A stretch of DNA of 64,000 nucleotides from Bradyrhizobium sp. SRL28 (GTDB taxonomy: Bacteria; Pseudomonadota; Alphaproteobacteria; Rhizobiales; Xanthobacteraceae): the NCBI RefSeq assembly GCF_018596315.1, contig NZ_JAHEAG010000005.1, positions 310,001-374,000 of the forward strand. Direction: 5' to 3'. Within the stretch, counting starts at the first letter, position 1. Each line of letters begins with the position of its first letter. Made by a program: the position numbers and the translations under genes. Below, piece by piece: positions 51,747 to 61,563 of the stretch. The notes under the pieces are model-generated. The model searched no databases. It was not told the DNA's origin and was given only the letters and a program-made list of their open reading frames with translations.

Positions 51747-52826
51747 ATGGCCATGATCTTGGGCGGTAACGGTATCGTTGGATTCGGGCGGGGCGGATGG
51801 CCTTTCCCGGCGCTGGCGTTTGCATTGGCGCTGGTCGTCTTGTTTGCCGTCCCGGCCTCGGCCCAGATGTTCTCGGACCGCCCGCCGCCGGTGCCGCCGG
51901 CTGCGGTTCCGGATGTCCAGACCGGGCCCGCCATGAATCTGGCACCGCCGTCGGGCACGGGAACGATCCCGCCGGCGCCGCTGAACCAGCCCACCATCGT
52001 GCCACCGTCGATCGCGACGATTCCGCCGGTAACGCCTCCAGCAGCGGCCCCAGTTCCAAATCAGGGGGTGCTGTCGCTGACGGCGCGCTACGGCAAGGAT
52101 CTGCCTGTTATCAACGGCGGGCTGGTGTGGCGGGTGTTCGCCGACAAGCCCGACGACACCGGCACGTTCAAGCTGATCCGCGAGGAGCGCGGCGCGACCC
52201 CGAACATCGTGCTGCCGCCCGGCAGTTACGTCGTCCACGTCGCCCTCGGCCTGGTCAGCGCGGTGCGGGCGGTGAGTCTGAAAGCGGAGACCGATCGGGT
52301 GGCCTTCGTGCTTCCGGCCGGCGGACTGCGCATCGAGGGCCGCGTTGGCAGCAGCAAGATTCCACCGAACCAGATTTCGTTTGCGCTCTACAAGGGCAGC
52401 CAGTTCGAAGGTGGCGCCGGCGCCGAGCGCCAGTCGCTGGTGCCCAACGTGGCCGCAGGCGACGTCGCGCTGCTGCCGGAGGGAACCTATTACATCATCT
52501 CCAACTATGGCGACGCCAACTCCGTCGTCCGCTCCGACATCCGTGTGCAGGCCGGCAAGCTGACGGACGTGACCGTCAGCCATCGTGCAGCTGTCATCAC
52601 GCTGAAGCTCGTCAGCGACCGGGGCGGCGAGGCGCTCGCCAACACCGCATGGTCGGTGATCACGCCGGGCGGCGACGTCATCAAGGAATCGATCGGCGCG
52701 TTTCCCCGCGTCGTGCTGTCCGAAGGCGAATACCGCGCGATTGCCAAGAACGAAGGCAAGGTGTTCGAGCGTCCCTTCAACGTCGTCAACGGCGTCGACG
52801 CCGAAGTCGAGGTCATCGCGCGCTAG
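51747..52826 (+). CDS. Secreted proline-rich and beta-domain protein, unknown function
   Basis: 359 residues from ATG at 51747. A signal peptide (ALAFALALVVLFAVPASAQM) is followed by a proline-rich linker of about 75 residues (PPVPPAAVPDVQ, IPPVTPPAAAPVP) and then repeated beta-sandwich-like segments, e.g. NGGLVWRVFADKPDDTGTFK, PPGSYVVHVALGLVSAVR, LPEGTYYIISNYGD and LSEGEYRAIAKNEGKVFER, each with a GxY turn. It looks like a periplasmic or surface protein with carboxypeptidase-regulatory-like folds. No family name is certain. A palindromic repeat follows. Confidence 0.78.
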   Translation: MAMILGGNGIVGFGRGGWPFPALAFALALVVLFAVPASAQMFSDRPPPVPPAAVPDVQTGPAMNLAPPSGTGTIPPAPLNQPTIVPPSIATIPPVTPPAAAPVPNQGVLSLTARYGKDLPVINGGLVWRVFADKPDDTGTFKLIREERGATPNIVLPPGSYVVHVALGLVSAVRAVSLKAETDRVAFVLPAGGLRIEGRVGSSKIPPNQISFALYKGSQFEGGAGAERQSLVPNVAAGDVALLPEGTYYIISNYGDANSVVRSDIRVQAGKLTDVTVSHRAAVITLKLVSDRGGEALANTAWSVITPGGDVIKESIGAFPRVVLSEGEYRAIAKNEGKVFERPFNVVNGVDAEVEVIAR

Positions 52827-52925
52827 AAGCGCAGACTGGCGGTGGGCTGCCGGGCGGTCCGACCAAAAAATCGCAAAACAACCCCATGCAAAGTAGAGTT
52901 GCACGGTCATTAGTGCGATCGCCCT

Positions 52926-53007
52926 GTAGGATGGGTAGAGCGAAGCGAAACCCATCCTCTGTCTGCGTGTGAGATTGATGGGTTTCGCTTCGCTCTACCC
53001 ATCCTAC
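52926..53007. repeat. Palindromic intergenic repeat (GTAGGATGGGTAGAG type)
   Basis: Begins GTAGGATGGGTAGAGCGAAG and ends with the inverted copy CTTCGCTCTACCCATCCTAC; the two 31-base arms are almost perfect. It lies in the 52827-53194 gap between two rightward genes, in which nothing else is recognisable except the ribosome site of the next gene. Confidence 0.85.
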
Positions 53008-53194
53008 GAAGCTGCTAAGCGAACAAAAAAACTTCGACGTAGCACCGCTGCGTCGGCTCGTCGTAGCATGGCTTATCATTTAATGAGCGTTGTATCGCCT
53101 CACTCTCGCCAGCGAGAATCTCAGTCTCGTCAAGCAGACAGCCTACGTCTCCGACACTGCGATCTTGATCCACGTCAACAGTGAAGGAGATACC

Positions 53195-54030
53195 ATGGCG
53201 ATCGATTTCAGCCTCGAGGGCGCAAAATGGGGCTCACCCGAACTGGGCACTGCGGGTGGCACGGTCACCTGGGCCGTTGATAACAGTATCTCCCAGGCGG
53301 AGCTGCAATCCATCAATGCTGCATTCGCCGAATGGTCCGAGGTCGCCAACATCCAATTCCAGCAAGTCGCGTCCACGGCCGATTCCGACATCGATTTTGC
53401 AAACAGTGCGCTCGATGGCGCCGGCAACGTACTGGGGGTCACGGGCTTCAGCTATGCAGGGGGCCAGCTTCAGAGCGCGGAGATTCAGTTCGATAGTGGC
53501 GACAATCTTTCAGCCTCGTCGCGATCCACGAGATCGGGCATGCGATTGGACTGGGTCACTACAACGACGACGACGCGGTGATGAACTCGTTCGCCAATTT
53601 CGACCTCACCGGTTTGGAGCAATCCGACATCGACGGCATCGTGGCGCTTTATGGCGCCAACACCACCGACATGGCGGATGCGGGCACCGGCACCACGCCG
53701 CCGGACACCGCCACTCCCGATACCGGAGCAACGCCTGACACGCCGACAACGCCGACCGCAGATGCGGGTAATGGCGGCGCCGGCGGCTGTGGCGGAACCC
53801 AGACGGCTGCGGGCGATGGCGCCACGGGCGCCGCTGCAGATGCCGGCACGAGTAATGGCTTCGGCGGCGATCTTGGTGGCCGCTTCGCCGATCTCGCATC
53901 CCTGCTGCATTCAATCCAGGGTGACCACAGCGATGCAGCCGCCGCGTCGGGCGCTGATTTGCCCAGCGCGCAGCTCGCCGAACTGAGCAACGTGGCGCAC
54001 CAGTACTTCGACAATCATCTGTGGGGTTGA
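53195..54030 (+). pseudogene. Matrixin-like zinc metalloprotease, broken by a one-base frameshift
   Basis: The start at ATG 53195 (GAAGGAGA upstream) reads AIDFSLEGAKWGSPELG, then VTWAVDNSISQAELQSINAA and FAEWSEVANIQFQQV, a typical matrixin/M10 N-terminal domain. This frame leaves the family pattern near 53505, at DNLSASSRST, and stops at 53581. In the next frame the same region reads FSLVAIHEIGHAIGLGHYND, the zinc motif HExxHxxGxxH, then FANFDLTGLEQSDIDGIVAL and a Thr/Pro/Gly-rich tail to 54030. The total of 836 bases is one short of a codon multiple, so a single missing base near 53503-53507 explains it. No signal peptide is seen. It may be a real pseudogene or a sequencing error. Confidence 0.82.
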
Positions 54031-54183
54031 TCGTGCGCGCCATGGTCGTCCTGTCGTGACGACGCGACAATGCCCGGCGCAGAACGAGACTTGTGCTCCG
54101 GGCAACGTCGTTGAATGGCGATGAAGAGAGCTGTCTAAAGTCGCAAACAGCGAATGTAACGAACCCAAATCTAGAACCCAAGT

Positions 54184-54762
54184 CTAGAACCGCGTCACGA
54201 TCTCGGACAGCGACGGTCGCGGACGATCCTCGGCAGGCTTGGCCGGCGTGCCGATATGGATGAAGCCCGCGAGCTTCTCATCCGCTTTCAATCCAAATCC
54301 ATCGAGCACATCGCGGTCGAAGGCGAACCAGCCGGTCAGCCAGTTCGCGCCATAGCCGAGCGCGGTGGCCGCGGTGACGATATTCATCGCGCTAGCGCCG
54401 GCGGACAGTTCCTGCTCCCAGGCCGGCACCTTGGGATGCGGCTTCGTAAAGCTGACCACCGCGATCACCAGCGGCGCGTCCATCAGCCGGCGCTTCTCCA
54501 CCTCGATATCGGCGACCGGAGCTGACGGGTTCTTCTTTGCGAACACCTGCGCGATGACGTCGCCGGCGCGCGCCCGGGCGTCGCCCTCGAACACGATGAA
54601 GCGCCACGGCGTCAGCTTGCCGTGGTCCGGCACCCGCGCGCCGATGGTCAGGATGGTGTCGAGTTCGGAAGGCGTGGGGCCGGGCCCGCTCATCTCGCGG
54701 GGTTTGACCGAGCGGCGGTTCTTCAGGAGTTCAATAGCGTCGGGCACAAGGGTCTCTTTCAT
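54184..54762 (-). CDS. Nitroreductase family protein
   Basis: 192 residues from ATG at 54762. The FMN-binding nitroreductase pattern is seen as LLKNRRSVKPREMSGPGPTP, TIGARVPDHGKLTPWRFIVF, ASAMNIVTAATALGYGANWL and FIHIGTPAKPAEDRPRP, as in the YdjA-like subgroup, whose members are short and cytoplasmic. The reaction is NAD(P)H-dependent reduction of nitro compounds, quinones or an unknown natural substrate. It starts 67 bases after the thrS stop on the same strand and may be co-transcribed with it. Confidence 0.88.
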   Translation of the reverse strand: MKETLVPDAIELLKNRRSVKPREMSGPGPTPSELDTILTIGARVPDHGKLTPWRFIVFEGDARARAGDVIAQVFAKKNPSAPVADIEVEKRRLMDAPLVIAVVSFTKPHPKVPAWEQELSAGASAMNIVTAATALGYGANWLTGWFAFDRDVLDGFGLKADEKLAGFIHIGTPAKPAEDRPRPSLSEIVTRF

Positions 54763-54829
54763 CGGAAGCGGCTGTGCCAGAGATAGGTGCACAACCGGTC
54801 CAGCGGAAGCGGATTTAGACCGATTATGA

Positions 54830-56875
54830 TCAGGCCGCGGACCGCGCCCGCTTCACGTCCGGCGGTGTCGCTTCCTCGACGAGGGCGGCCAGCGCCTCGT
54901 CGGTCGGCATGACCTTCTGCCCATCGCTGCCGAGCCGGCGGATCGAGACCGAATGGGTCTCGGCTTCCTTCTTGCCGACGACGAGCAGGGCAGGGATCTT
55001 CGCCAGCGAGTGTTCGCGGACCTTGTAGTTGATCTTCTCGTTGCGCAGGTCGATCTCGACGCGCAGGCCCGCGCGCCGCGCGGCGGCGGCGACCACCTTG
55101 GCGTATTCGTCGCCGTCGGAGGTGATGGTCGTGACGACCACCTGGATCGGCGCCAGCCAGAGCGGAAAATTGCCGGCAAAGTGCTCGATCAGGATGCCGA
55201 TGAAGCGTTCCATCGAGCCGCAGATCGCGCGGTGGACCATCACCGGGACCTTCTTCGAGCCGTCGGCGTCGATATAGAACGCGCCGAAGCGTTCCGGCAG
55301 GTTGAAGTCGACCTGCGTGGTGCCGCATTGCCAGTCGCGGCCGATGGCGTCGCGCAGCACATATTCGAACTTCGGCCCGTAGAACGCGCCTTCACCGGGG
55401 TTGATCGCGGTCTTGATGCGATTGCTGCCGCTGGCCTGGATTTCCGCCAGCACGGTGGCCATCACGCGTTCGGCATGGTCCCACATCTCGTCGGTGCCGA
55501 CGCGCTTCTCCGGCTTGGTCGAGAGTTTTATCGTGAGTTCGCCCTCGAAGCCGAAATCCGCATAGGTCGACAGGATCAGCTCGTTGATCTTGAGACACTC
55601 GTCGGCAAGCTGGGCCTCGGTGCAGAACACATGCGCGTCGTCTTGGGTAAACCCGCGTACGCGCATCAGGCCGTGCATGGCGCCCGACGGCTCGTAGCGA
55701 TGCACCACGCCGAATTCGGCAAGGCGCAAGGGCAGGTCGCGGTAGCTCTTCAAGCCATGCTTGAAGATCTGCACGTGGCCCGGACAGTTCATCGGCTTGA
55801 GCGCAAACCAGCGCTTGTCTTCGGCTTCGTCGCCGGCCGACTGCGCCGCGAACATGTTCTCGCGATACCAGTCCCAGTGGCCTGAAGTTTCCCACAGCAC
55901 CTTGTCGAGGATCTGCGGCGCGTTGACCTCGCTGTAATCGCCGGTCAGGCGGCGGCGCATATAGGCGATCAGCGCCTGGAACACCGTCCAACCCTTCGGG
56001 TGCCAGAACACCACGCCGGGGCCTTCCTCCTGGAAGTGGAACAGGTCGAGTTCGCGGCCGAGCCGGCGGTGGTCACGCTTCTCGGCTTCCTCGATCTGCT
56101 TGAGGTAAGCGTCGAGCTCTTCCTGCTTGGCAAACGCCGTGCCGTAGATGCGCGTCAGCATCGGGTTGTTGGAATCGCCACGCCAATAGGCGCCCGCCAC
56201 CTTCATCAGCTTGAAGGCGTTGCCGACCTTGCCGGTCGAGCTCATATGCGGGCCGCGGCAGAGGTCGAACCAGTCGCCCTGGAAATAGATCTTGATCGGT
56301 TCGTCGCCGGGAATGTCGTCGACCAGTTCGACCTTGAAGGCCTCGCCCTTGTCGCGGAACACCTGCTTTGTTTTTTCGCGATCCCACACTTCCTTGGTGA
56401 AGGGCTTGTCGCGTGCGATGATCTCGCGCATCCGCTTCTCGATTGCGGCGAAATCTTCCGGCGTGAAGGGCTCGTTGCGGAAGAAGTCGTAATAGAAGCC
56501 GTTCTCGATCACCGGGCCGATGGTGACCTGAGTGCCCGGCCACAGCGACTGCACCGCTTCGGCCAGCACATGCGCGCAGTCATGCCGGATCAGTTCCAGC
56601 GCGCGCGGGTCATCGCGGTTGATGAGCTCGATCTTCGCATCGCCCGAGATCGGATCGTTGAGGTCAGCGACCACGCCGTCCAGCGCCATCGCAACCGTGC
56701 GCTTGGCGAGCGAGGGCGAGATGCCCTTGGCGATGTCGAGCCCGGTGATGTCCCTGGCGTATTCGCGTTTCGCGCCGTCCGGGAAGGTGAGGGTGATCTT
56801 TTCCAAGGGCTCGGCGGGTTTCAAATTGGCAAGGCCGAACTGGAATCCGGATGCGGGCGTATTTTGGTCAGGCAT
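54830..56875 (-). CDS. thrS: Threonyl-tRNA synthetase
   Basis: 681 residues. The N-terminal TGS domain ([20 protein letters not shown]) is followed by the editing/SAD domain with [20 protein letters not shown] and [17 protein letters not shown], and the class II core with [36 protein letters not shown] (zinc Cys), [19 protein letters not shown] (motif 2) and motif 3 [20 protein letters not shown]. An anticodon-binding domain closes the protein. The enzyme charges tRNA-Thr in the cytoplasm. The first 20 residues are a short extra N-terminal tail of the type seen in rhizobia. No T-box is expected in this phylum, and none is seen in the leader. Confidence 0.97.
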   Translation of the reverse strand: MPDQNTPASGFQFGLANLKPAEPLEKITLTFPDGAKREYARDITGLDIAKGISPSLAKRTVAMALDGVVADLNDPISGDAKIELINRDDPRALELIRHDCAHVLAEAVQSLWPGTQVTIGPVIENGFYYDFFRNEPFTPEDFAAIEKRMREIIARDKPFTKEVWDREKTKQVFRDKGEAFKVELVDDIPGDEPIKIYFQGDWFDLCRGPHMSSTGKVGNAFKLMKVAGAYWRGDSNNPMLTRIYGTAFAKQEELDAYLKQIEEAEKRDHRRLGRELDLFHFQEEGPGVVFWHPKGWTVFQALIAYMRRRLTGDYSEVNAPQILDKVLWETSGHWDWYRENMFAAQSAGDEAEDKRWFALKPMNCPGHVQIFKHGLKSYRDLPLRLAEFGVVHRYEPSGAMHGLMRVRGFTQDDAHVFCTEAQLADECLKINELILSTYADFGFEGELTIKLSTKPEKRVGTDEMWDHAERVMATVLAEIQASGSNRIKTAINPGEGAFYGPKFEYVLRDAIGRDWQCGTTQVDFNLPERFGAFYIDADGSKKVPVMVHRAICGSMERFIGILIEHFAGNFPLWLAPIQVVVTTITSDGDEYAKVVAAAARRAGLRVEIDLRNEKINYKVREHSLAKIPALLVVGKKEAETHSVSIRRLGSDGQKVMPTDEALAALVEEATPPDVKRARSAA

Positions 56876-57121
56876 AGTGGTCTCCTAAAGCTCACTCCTG
56901 CGAACGAGCGCAGGTAAGCGGGAAGCAGCGGTATAGCAGGCGATTCGGCGCCTGCAATCGGGCAATATCGAGAAATTCAGGTCAAATCCTGCTTACAATC
57001 AAGGGCCTCAGTCCGATCGCTGGAGCACCACGCGAGAGGCGTGGGGACCAAGGGTTGCAGCGCCGGCAGGCATTGTCTAGTTTTGGCGATTGCTTCCATT
57101 AGCCCGCTGATTACGCCGGTC

Positions 57122-58393
57122 ATGATGCTTCGCCTTTTCCTTCTCGCAGCCATGCTGCTGGTTCACGGCGAGGCGCGTGCCGAAACGCCAGCCGAGAAGG
57201 CCGGATTTCCACCCAGGCTGATCATCTACAATGCCCGGGGCCCGGCCAATTCGTGCGGTCCGGGCTGCGATCGCTGGATTGCGGTCGAAGGCCAGGTCGA
57301 TGAGGGTGCGGCGGTGCGCGTCAGCCGCTTCCTGCGCGACGTCAAGGATACCAGGCGGCCGATCTATTTTCATTCGCCGGGCGGCTCGGTCAGGCCATCC
57401 TATGTCATCGCCCGCCTGTTGCGCAGCCGGAAGGCCGTCGCCCGGATCGGACGCACCATCGCAACCGCCTGCGCCGGCGGAACCCAGGTCGATGCGGTCT
57501 GCCTCAAGGTCAAGACGGCAGGCGGCGAGGTTGAGGCCGAGCTCACGACCCGCAACGCCATGTGCAATTCCGCCTGCGGCTATCTGTTTCTCGGCGCCAC
57601 GACCCGCGAAGTCGCGCCCGATGCCGCGATCGCCGTACATAACTCGAGGCTCACACTGCTCGCTCGCGGGCCATTCTCGGCGCAGCAGATTGCCGATTTC
57701 AAGCGACACAGCATGGCGAGGGCCGACCGCGAGCGCGCCGCCTTCGTCGTTGCCATGGGCATCAGCCGTGAGCTGGATGATCTCATCAAGACGGTAAAAT
57801 TCGAGAGCTTGCATGTCCTCACGCGGGCGGAGCTCTATCGCTTCGGCATCGATACACGCCCCTTGTCCGAAACGGCGTGGACACTCGAAGCCGCGTCGCG
57901 CCCGTACGTCCGCAAGATGGCGGTGGCAAAACAGGGAGATGGCGTGTCGTTCCGAACGATGGAGTGGCGGCTGTTCTGCGAGAACAAGGATCGCGCCCGG
58001 TTGATGTTCGTGCGGGAATCCGACCCAAGCGGTGGCGGCCTCAAGACGATGATGTTGGCTGCGGGGACGGACAAGTCGGTGGCCTTTGGAAGGTATCCCG
58101 CGCGCGTCGGCAAGTACGAAGTGTGGAGCGATGTCGTCGCGCCCGATGCCATGCAGGCGATGCTGGCAGCTTCCAGCCTGCAGATGGGTGAGGGTACGCT
58201 CGGCGCGGAGGGCAAGACCAAGCTCGCGACTTTCGACATCGATACGCTTGGCCTGGGGTCGTCATGGACGCAGCTCTTGACATCGTGCCCGGCCAACACG
58301 ACCCGGCCTGCGGCGGCGTCGTCCAATCTCAACCTCAATGCTGCTCCGGCGATTCCAGCGACTTCCGCAGCTCCCGCAACTCCGCCGAAATGA
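57122..58393 (+). CDS. Secreted ClpP-like protease-fold protein (COG3904 type), first copy
   Basis: 423 residues from ATG at 57122; frames from 57041 are less likely. A signal peptide (LRLFLLAAMLLVHGEARA) is followed by a ClpP/crotonase-like domain: PIYFHSPGGSVRPSYVIARL, the putative nucleophile in NAMCNSACGYLFLGA, and VAPDAAIAVHNSRLTLL with a candidate His. Four Cys lie in the first 150 residues (e.g. NSCGPGCDRW). The C-terminal 200 residues (FRTMEWRLFCENKDRARLMF, ATFDIDTLGLGSSWTQLL) form a second unknown domain, and a Pro/Ala tail ends the protein. Probably periplasmic and possibly proteolytic. A related gene begins at 63649. Confidence 0.82.
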   Translation: MMLRLFLLAAMLLVHGEARAETPAEKAGFPPRLIIYNARGPANSCGPGCDRWIAVEGQVDEGAAVRVSRFLRDVKDTRRPIYFHSPGGSVRPSYVIARLLRSRKAVARIGRTIATACAGGTQVDAVCLKVKTAGGEVEAELTTRNAMCNSACGYLFLGATTREVAPDAAIAVHNSRLTLLARGPFSAQQIADFKRHSMARADRERAAFVVAMGISRELDDLIKTVKFESLHVLTRAELYRFGIDTRPLSETAWTLEAASRPYVRKMAVAKQGDGVSFRTMEWRLFCENKDRARLMFVRESDPSGGGLKTMMLAAGTDKSVAFGRYPARVGKYEVWSDVVAPDAMQAMLAASSLQMGEGTLGAEGKTKLATFDIDTLGLGSSWTQLLTSCPANTTRPAAASSNLNLNAAPAIPATSAAPATPPK

Positions 58394-58582
58394 GCGCTGG
58401 GGTGGTGCCTGGAAGACATCGCTTCTGTTCACCTCGGTGTTGCTGGCCTAATCCGAGATTCGCGTCAGCGCGGCCTTGAAGCTGACGCCCAGCGCCGTAC
58501 ACAAGTCAAACGTCATCAACATCAGAATTCGATTTGAGGGAGATGATGGCCGGCACCCCGCGATGGCGCGGCGAAGAGGCGG

Positions 58583-59890
58583 TTACCGGCTTGCGTTGGG
58601 TGCGCTGGCGACCCGGGTCAAAGCGGGCGTTGCCGCCATCTTGACCAGCACGTCCTTGACCGGATGCTCGGTCCAGGCCCGCGTGACGTAATTGCGATGG
58701 GTGACGCCATCAGGCGTCTGCACGAACACGACGCTGCCGGGCCGCAGTGGCCCGTCCATGCTCTCGGTGACGGTGATGCCCCGGTCGCGGAGCATCTGCA
58801 TCAGCTCCTGGTCGTGCCGCTTGGTGTAGCGGGTATACGAAGAGACGAAGAAGCCGGTACGGTTTTTCTCGATCCAGGACGCGAACTTGTCGAGTTCGCC
58901 ATAGACGGCGTCGAGCAGGAACACGCCGCGGACCCGGTTGGGAACGCCACCGACTTCGAGGCTCCAGGCGGTCGGCAGGAAGCCGCCGCTATAGCCGACG
59001 ATCACGATCGGCAGGTTCGCGAATGCCTGCGCCGACTGCGGATCGCCGTAGAGGCGGGCGAGATGGCTCGCTGATTCATCGATGAAGCGCTTGAAGCCGC
59101 CCGGCTGCCAGAACTTGCCGGCCGAGGAGTCAGCGGCATTCACCGCCATCTGGGGCGCGAGCAGCACGGCGTTGACGCCGGAATCCGAGATCTGCTGCGG
59201 CACCAATTGCCGGTCGCGGACGTCGCGCTCCAGCGTTGCGCCGTTGCCGTGGAAGAACACCACGATCATGCCGGGCTTCCTGACGTCGAACGTCTCGGGG
59301 ACGTGCACCAGCACGCGGCTGTCGTTGTAGGTCTCGTCCTGCCAATAGACCTTGCCGCTGTAACTGCGATGGCCTTTGCGGTCGCCCTTGGAAATGTTGA
59401 GGAACGGCTCTTCGGAGCGCGGATTGGTGCCGAAATAGGGGAAGGCCGAGGACTTCATGCTGACCAGCGTGGTCAGCTCTTCACGCTCGGCGCGGGGTAG
59501 CGTCAGCGTTGGCGTCAGCGAGGCGACCCTCACGGGTTCGGTGCGCACCGTGCGCGGCGGCTGCGCCAGCGCGACCTGGCGCTGGACCTGTGGCAGGCTT
59601 TCATTGGCGGTCGGGAAACGGTCGGCGAATTGCAGCGTGGGGAAACGGTCGTCGAACGTAACGATTGAAGCTTGGGATTTGGCGGGCCGGGATTTTGCGC
59701 CTCCCGTGTTCGCCGCCAGCATTTCGGCGCTCGGCGCCTTGCCGTACTGAACCAGGACAAAGGATAGCGGCACGATCAGCGCAGCCAGCGCAAACCAGTG
59801 CCATCGTAGCGGCAGGGTGCGCCGCGGCACAGCCGACAATGTCGGCTGGCCACGACCAACTGTCTGGAATTTCGGATCAGCTCCGACCAT
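58583..59890 (-). CDS. Membrane-anchored alpha/beta hydrolase-fold protein
   Basis: 435 residues from ATG at 59890 with GGGGTGG just upstream. One N-terminal membrane helix (WHWFALAALIVPLSFVLVQY, about 30-50) and a linker of about 110 residues precede a hydrolase domain with PGMIVVFFHGNGATLERDVR (oxyanion), LPIVIVGYSGGFLPTAW (GxSxG nucleophile), GVFLLDAVYGELDKFASW (acid) and GVTHRNYVTRAWTEHPV (His). The catalytic domain should lie in the periplasm. Substrate unknown. It is divergent from the amino acid permease gene. Confidence 0.82.
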   Translation of the reverse strand: MVGADPKFQTVGRGQPTLSAVPRRTLPLRWHWFALAALIVPLSFVLVQYGKAPSAEMLAANTGGAKSRPAKSQASIVTFDDRFPTLQFADRFPTANESLPQVQRQVALAQPPRTVRTEPVRVASLTPTLTLPRAEREELTTLVSMKSSAFPYFGTNPRSEEPFLNISKGDRKGHRSYSGKVYWQDETYNDSRVLVHVPETFDVRKPGMIVVFFHGNGATLERDVRDRQLVPQQISDSGVNAVLLAPQMAVNAADSSAGKFWQPGGFKRFIDESASHLARLYGDPQSAQAFANLPIVIVGYSGGFLPTAWSLEVGGVPNRVRGVFLLDAVYGELDKFASWIEKNRTGFFVSSYTRYTKRHDQELMQMLRDRGITVTESMDGPLRPGSVVFVQTPDGVTHRNYVTRAWTEHPVKDVLVKMAATPALTRVASAPNASR

Positions 59891-60189
59891 CCACCCCAAT
59901 GTCCCAAGATCACCGTCAACCGAGGTTAAGCTCGCACGCGCTTAGACGACGTTAAGCGTCCGGAAAAACTCCCCACGTCCGGAAGCCCTGAGGGGACCAT
60001 GCAATCGTGTCGCGATTGTGGGGACCGTCACGATGTTTTCGCAATCCAGTAGTGGCACGGGAATAGCGACGGTATTATAAAACCTATTTCGCGTCTCAAT
60101 TTAAACCATTGTAAACATTGCTTGAATTGAAGGGCGTCAGCCTGCACGATGCGGCTCTCGGCTGCGGGCGCTTGAATGTGGGGTCCGAG

Positions 60190-61563
60190 ATGGCGGCATC
60201 AGAAACGGGAAGCCCAGCGTGGCCCGGCTCGCGCTCCGGCGGACGCTCCACCGTTTCGGTTCTGGTGGCGGTTGCCATCGTCGTTGCCGACATGGTCGGC
60301 GTCGGCGTCTTCACCAGCCTCGGCTTTCAGGTCAAGGATATTCCCTCCGGCTTTTCGATCCTGCTGCTGTGGACCGTCGGCGGCATCGTTGCGCTATGCG
60401 GGGTGTTTTCCTACGGCGAACTCGGCGCGATGTTTCCGCGTTCGAGCGGCGAGTACAATTTCCTCGGCCGGGCCTATCACCCGGCCTTCGGTTTTGTAGC
60501 GGGCTGGGTATCGGCAACCGTCGGCTTCGCCGCACCCGTCGCGCTGGCCGCGATGGCATTCGGCGAGTACGGCAAGTCGGTGCTACCAAATGCGCCACCG
60601 CTGGTGCTTGCGGTCGGCGTGGTCTGGCTGGTGTCGCTGGTGCAACTCACCGGCGTGCGGCATTCCTCGACCTTTCAACTGGTCGCGACCATCCTGAAGG
60701 TGGTGCTGATCGTGGCCTTCCTGGTCTGCGGCTTCTTGCTCGGTTCCGGGCAACCGGTGTCGTTCGCGCCGTCGGCTTCCGACTTCACCCATATCGTCAG
60801 CGCGCCGTTCGCGATCAGCCTCGTCTTCGTGATGTATTCGTTCTCGGGATGGAACGCGGCGACCTACATCATCGGCGAGGTGAGGTTGCCCGAGCGCAAC
60901 GTGCCGCGGGCGATGCTGATAGGAACGCTGATCGTGCTGGTGTTGTATGTGGCGCTCAACGCGGTGTTCCTGCACACCGCGCCGATCGACAAGCTCGCCG
61001 GCCAGCTCGACGTCGCCCGGATTTCCGGCAGCTACATCTTCGGCGAATTCGGCGGCCGCATCGTCGGTGCGATGATCTGTTTCGGGTTGATCTCGTCGAT
61101 CAGCGCGATGATGTGGATCGGGCCGCGCGTCATGATGACGATGGGCGAGGACCTTCCGGTGCTGCGGCCGTTCGCCCGAAGGTCGACCGGCGGCGCGCCG
61201 CCTTACGCCATTCTATTTCAGCTCACGGTCGCGAGCCTGATGCTGTTTACGCGCAGCTTCGAGGCCGTGCTCGATTTCATCCAGTTCGCGCTATTGTTCT
61301 GCTCGTTCTTCACCGTGCTCGGCGTGATCAAGCTGCGCATCACGCACCCCGATCTGCCGCGGCCCTACCGGGCCTGGGGGTATCCGGTGACCCCTGTGGT
61401 TTTCCTGCTCGTGACCGGGTTCATGATGTACTACCTTTTGACCGAACGGCCGTTGCAGTCGCTGCTGGGTCTTTTGATAATGCTTTCTGGTCTCCTGATT
61501 TACGGCGTTTTCCGCAAGCGGGCAGATCAAGTTCCCGTGGCCGCATCTTCGGGTCGTGAATGA
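60190..61563 (+). CDS. APC family amino acid permease
   Basis: 457 residues with about 12 membrane segments. The N-terminal signature VAIVVADMVGVGVFTSLGFQ contains the GVGVF substrate-binding unwound helix of APC transporters. Also visible are FSYGELGAMFPRSSGEYNFL (second conserved block), SFSGWNAATYIIGEVRLPER (TM6-7) and LGVIKLRITHPDLPRPYRAW at the end. It takes up or exchanges amino acids at the inner membrane. The ATGA overlap with the next gene shows coupled translation with a secreted protein, an unusual pairing. The 299 bases upstream contain the divergent promoters. Confidence 0.9.
   Translation: MAASETGSPAWPGSRSGGRSTVSVLVAVAIVVADMVGVGVFTSLGFQVKDIPSGFSILLLWTVGGIVALCGVFSYGELGAMFPRSSGEYNFLGRAYHPAFGFVAGWVSATVGFAAPVALAAMAFGEYGKSVLPNAPPLVLAVGVVWLVSLVQLTGVRHSSTFQLVATILKVVLIVAFLVCGFLLGSGQPVSFAPSASDFTHIVSAPFAISLVFVMYSFSGWNAATYIIGEVRLPERNVPRAMLIGTLIVLVLYVALNAVFLHTAPIDKLAGQLDVARISGSYIFGEFGGRIVGAMICFGLISSISAMMWIGPRVMMTMGEDLPVLRPFARRSTGGAPPYAILFQLTVASLMLFTRSFEAVLDFIQFALLFCSFFTVLGVIKLRITHPDLPRPYRAWGYPVTPVVFLLVTGFMMYYLLTERPLQSLLGLLIMLSGLLIYGVFRKRADQVPVAASSGRE

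Noticed and set aside
56876..57121. T-box or other riboswitch before thrS
   Set aside because: No T-box motif or specifier-loop structure; such elements are not expected in alphaproteobacteria.
60219..61559. Second rightward frame of 446 codons inside the amino acid permease gene
   Set aside because: Arg-rich, no membrane segments; the other frame encodes a canonical 12-helix permease.
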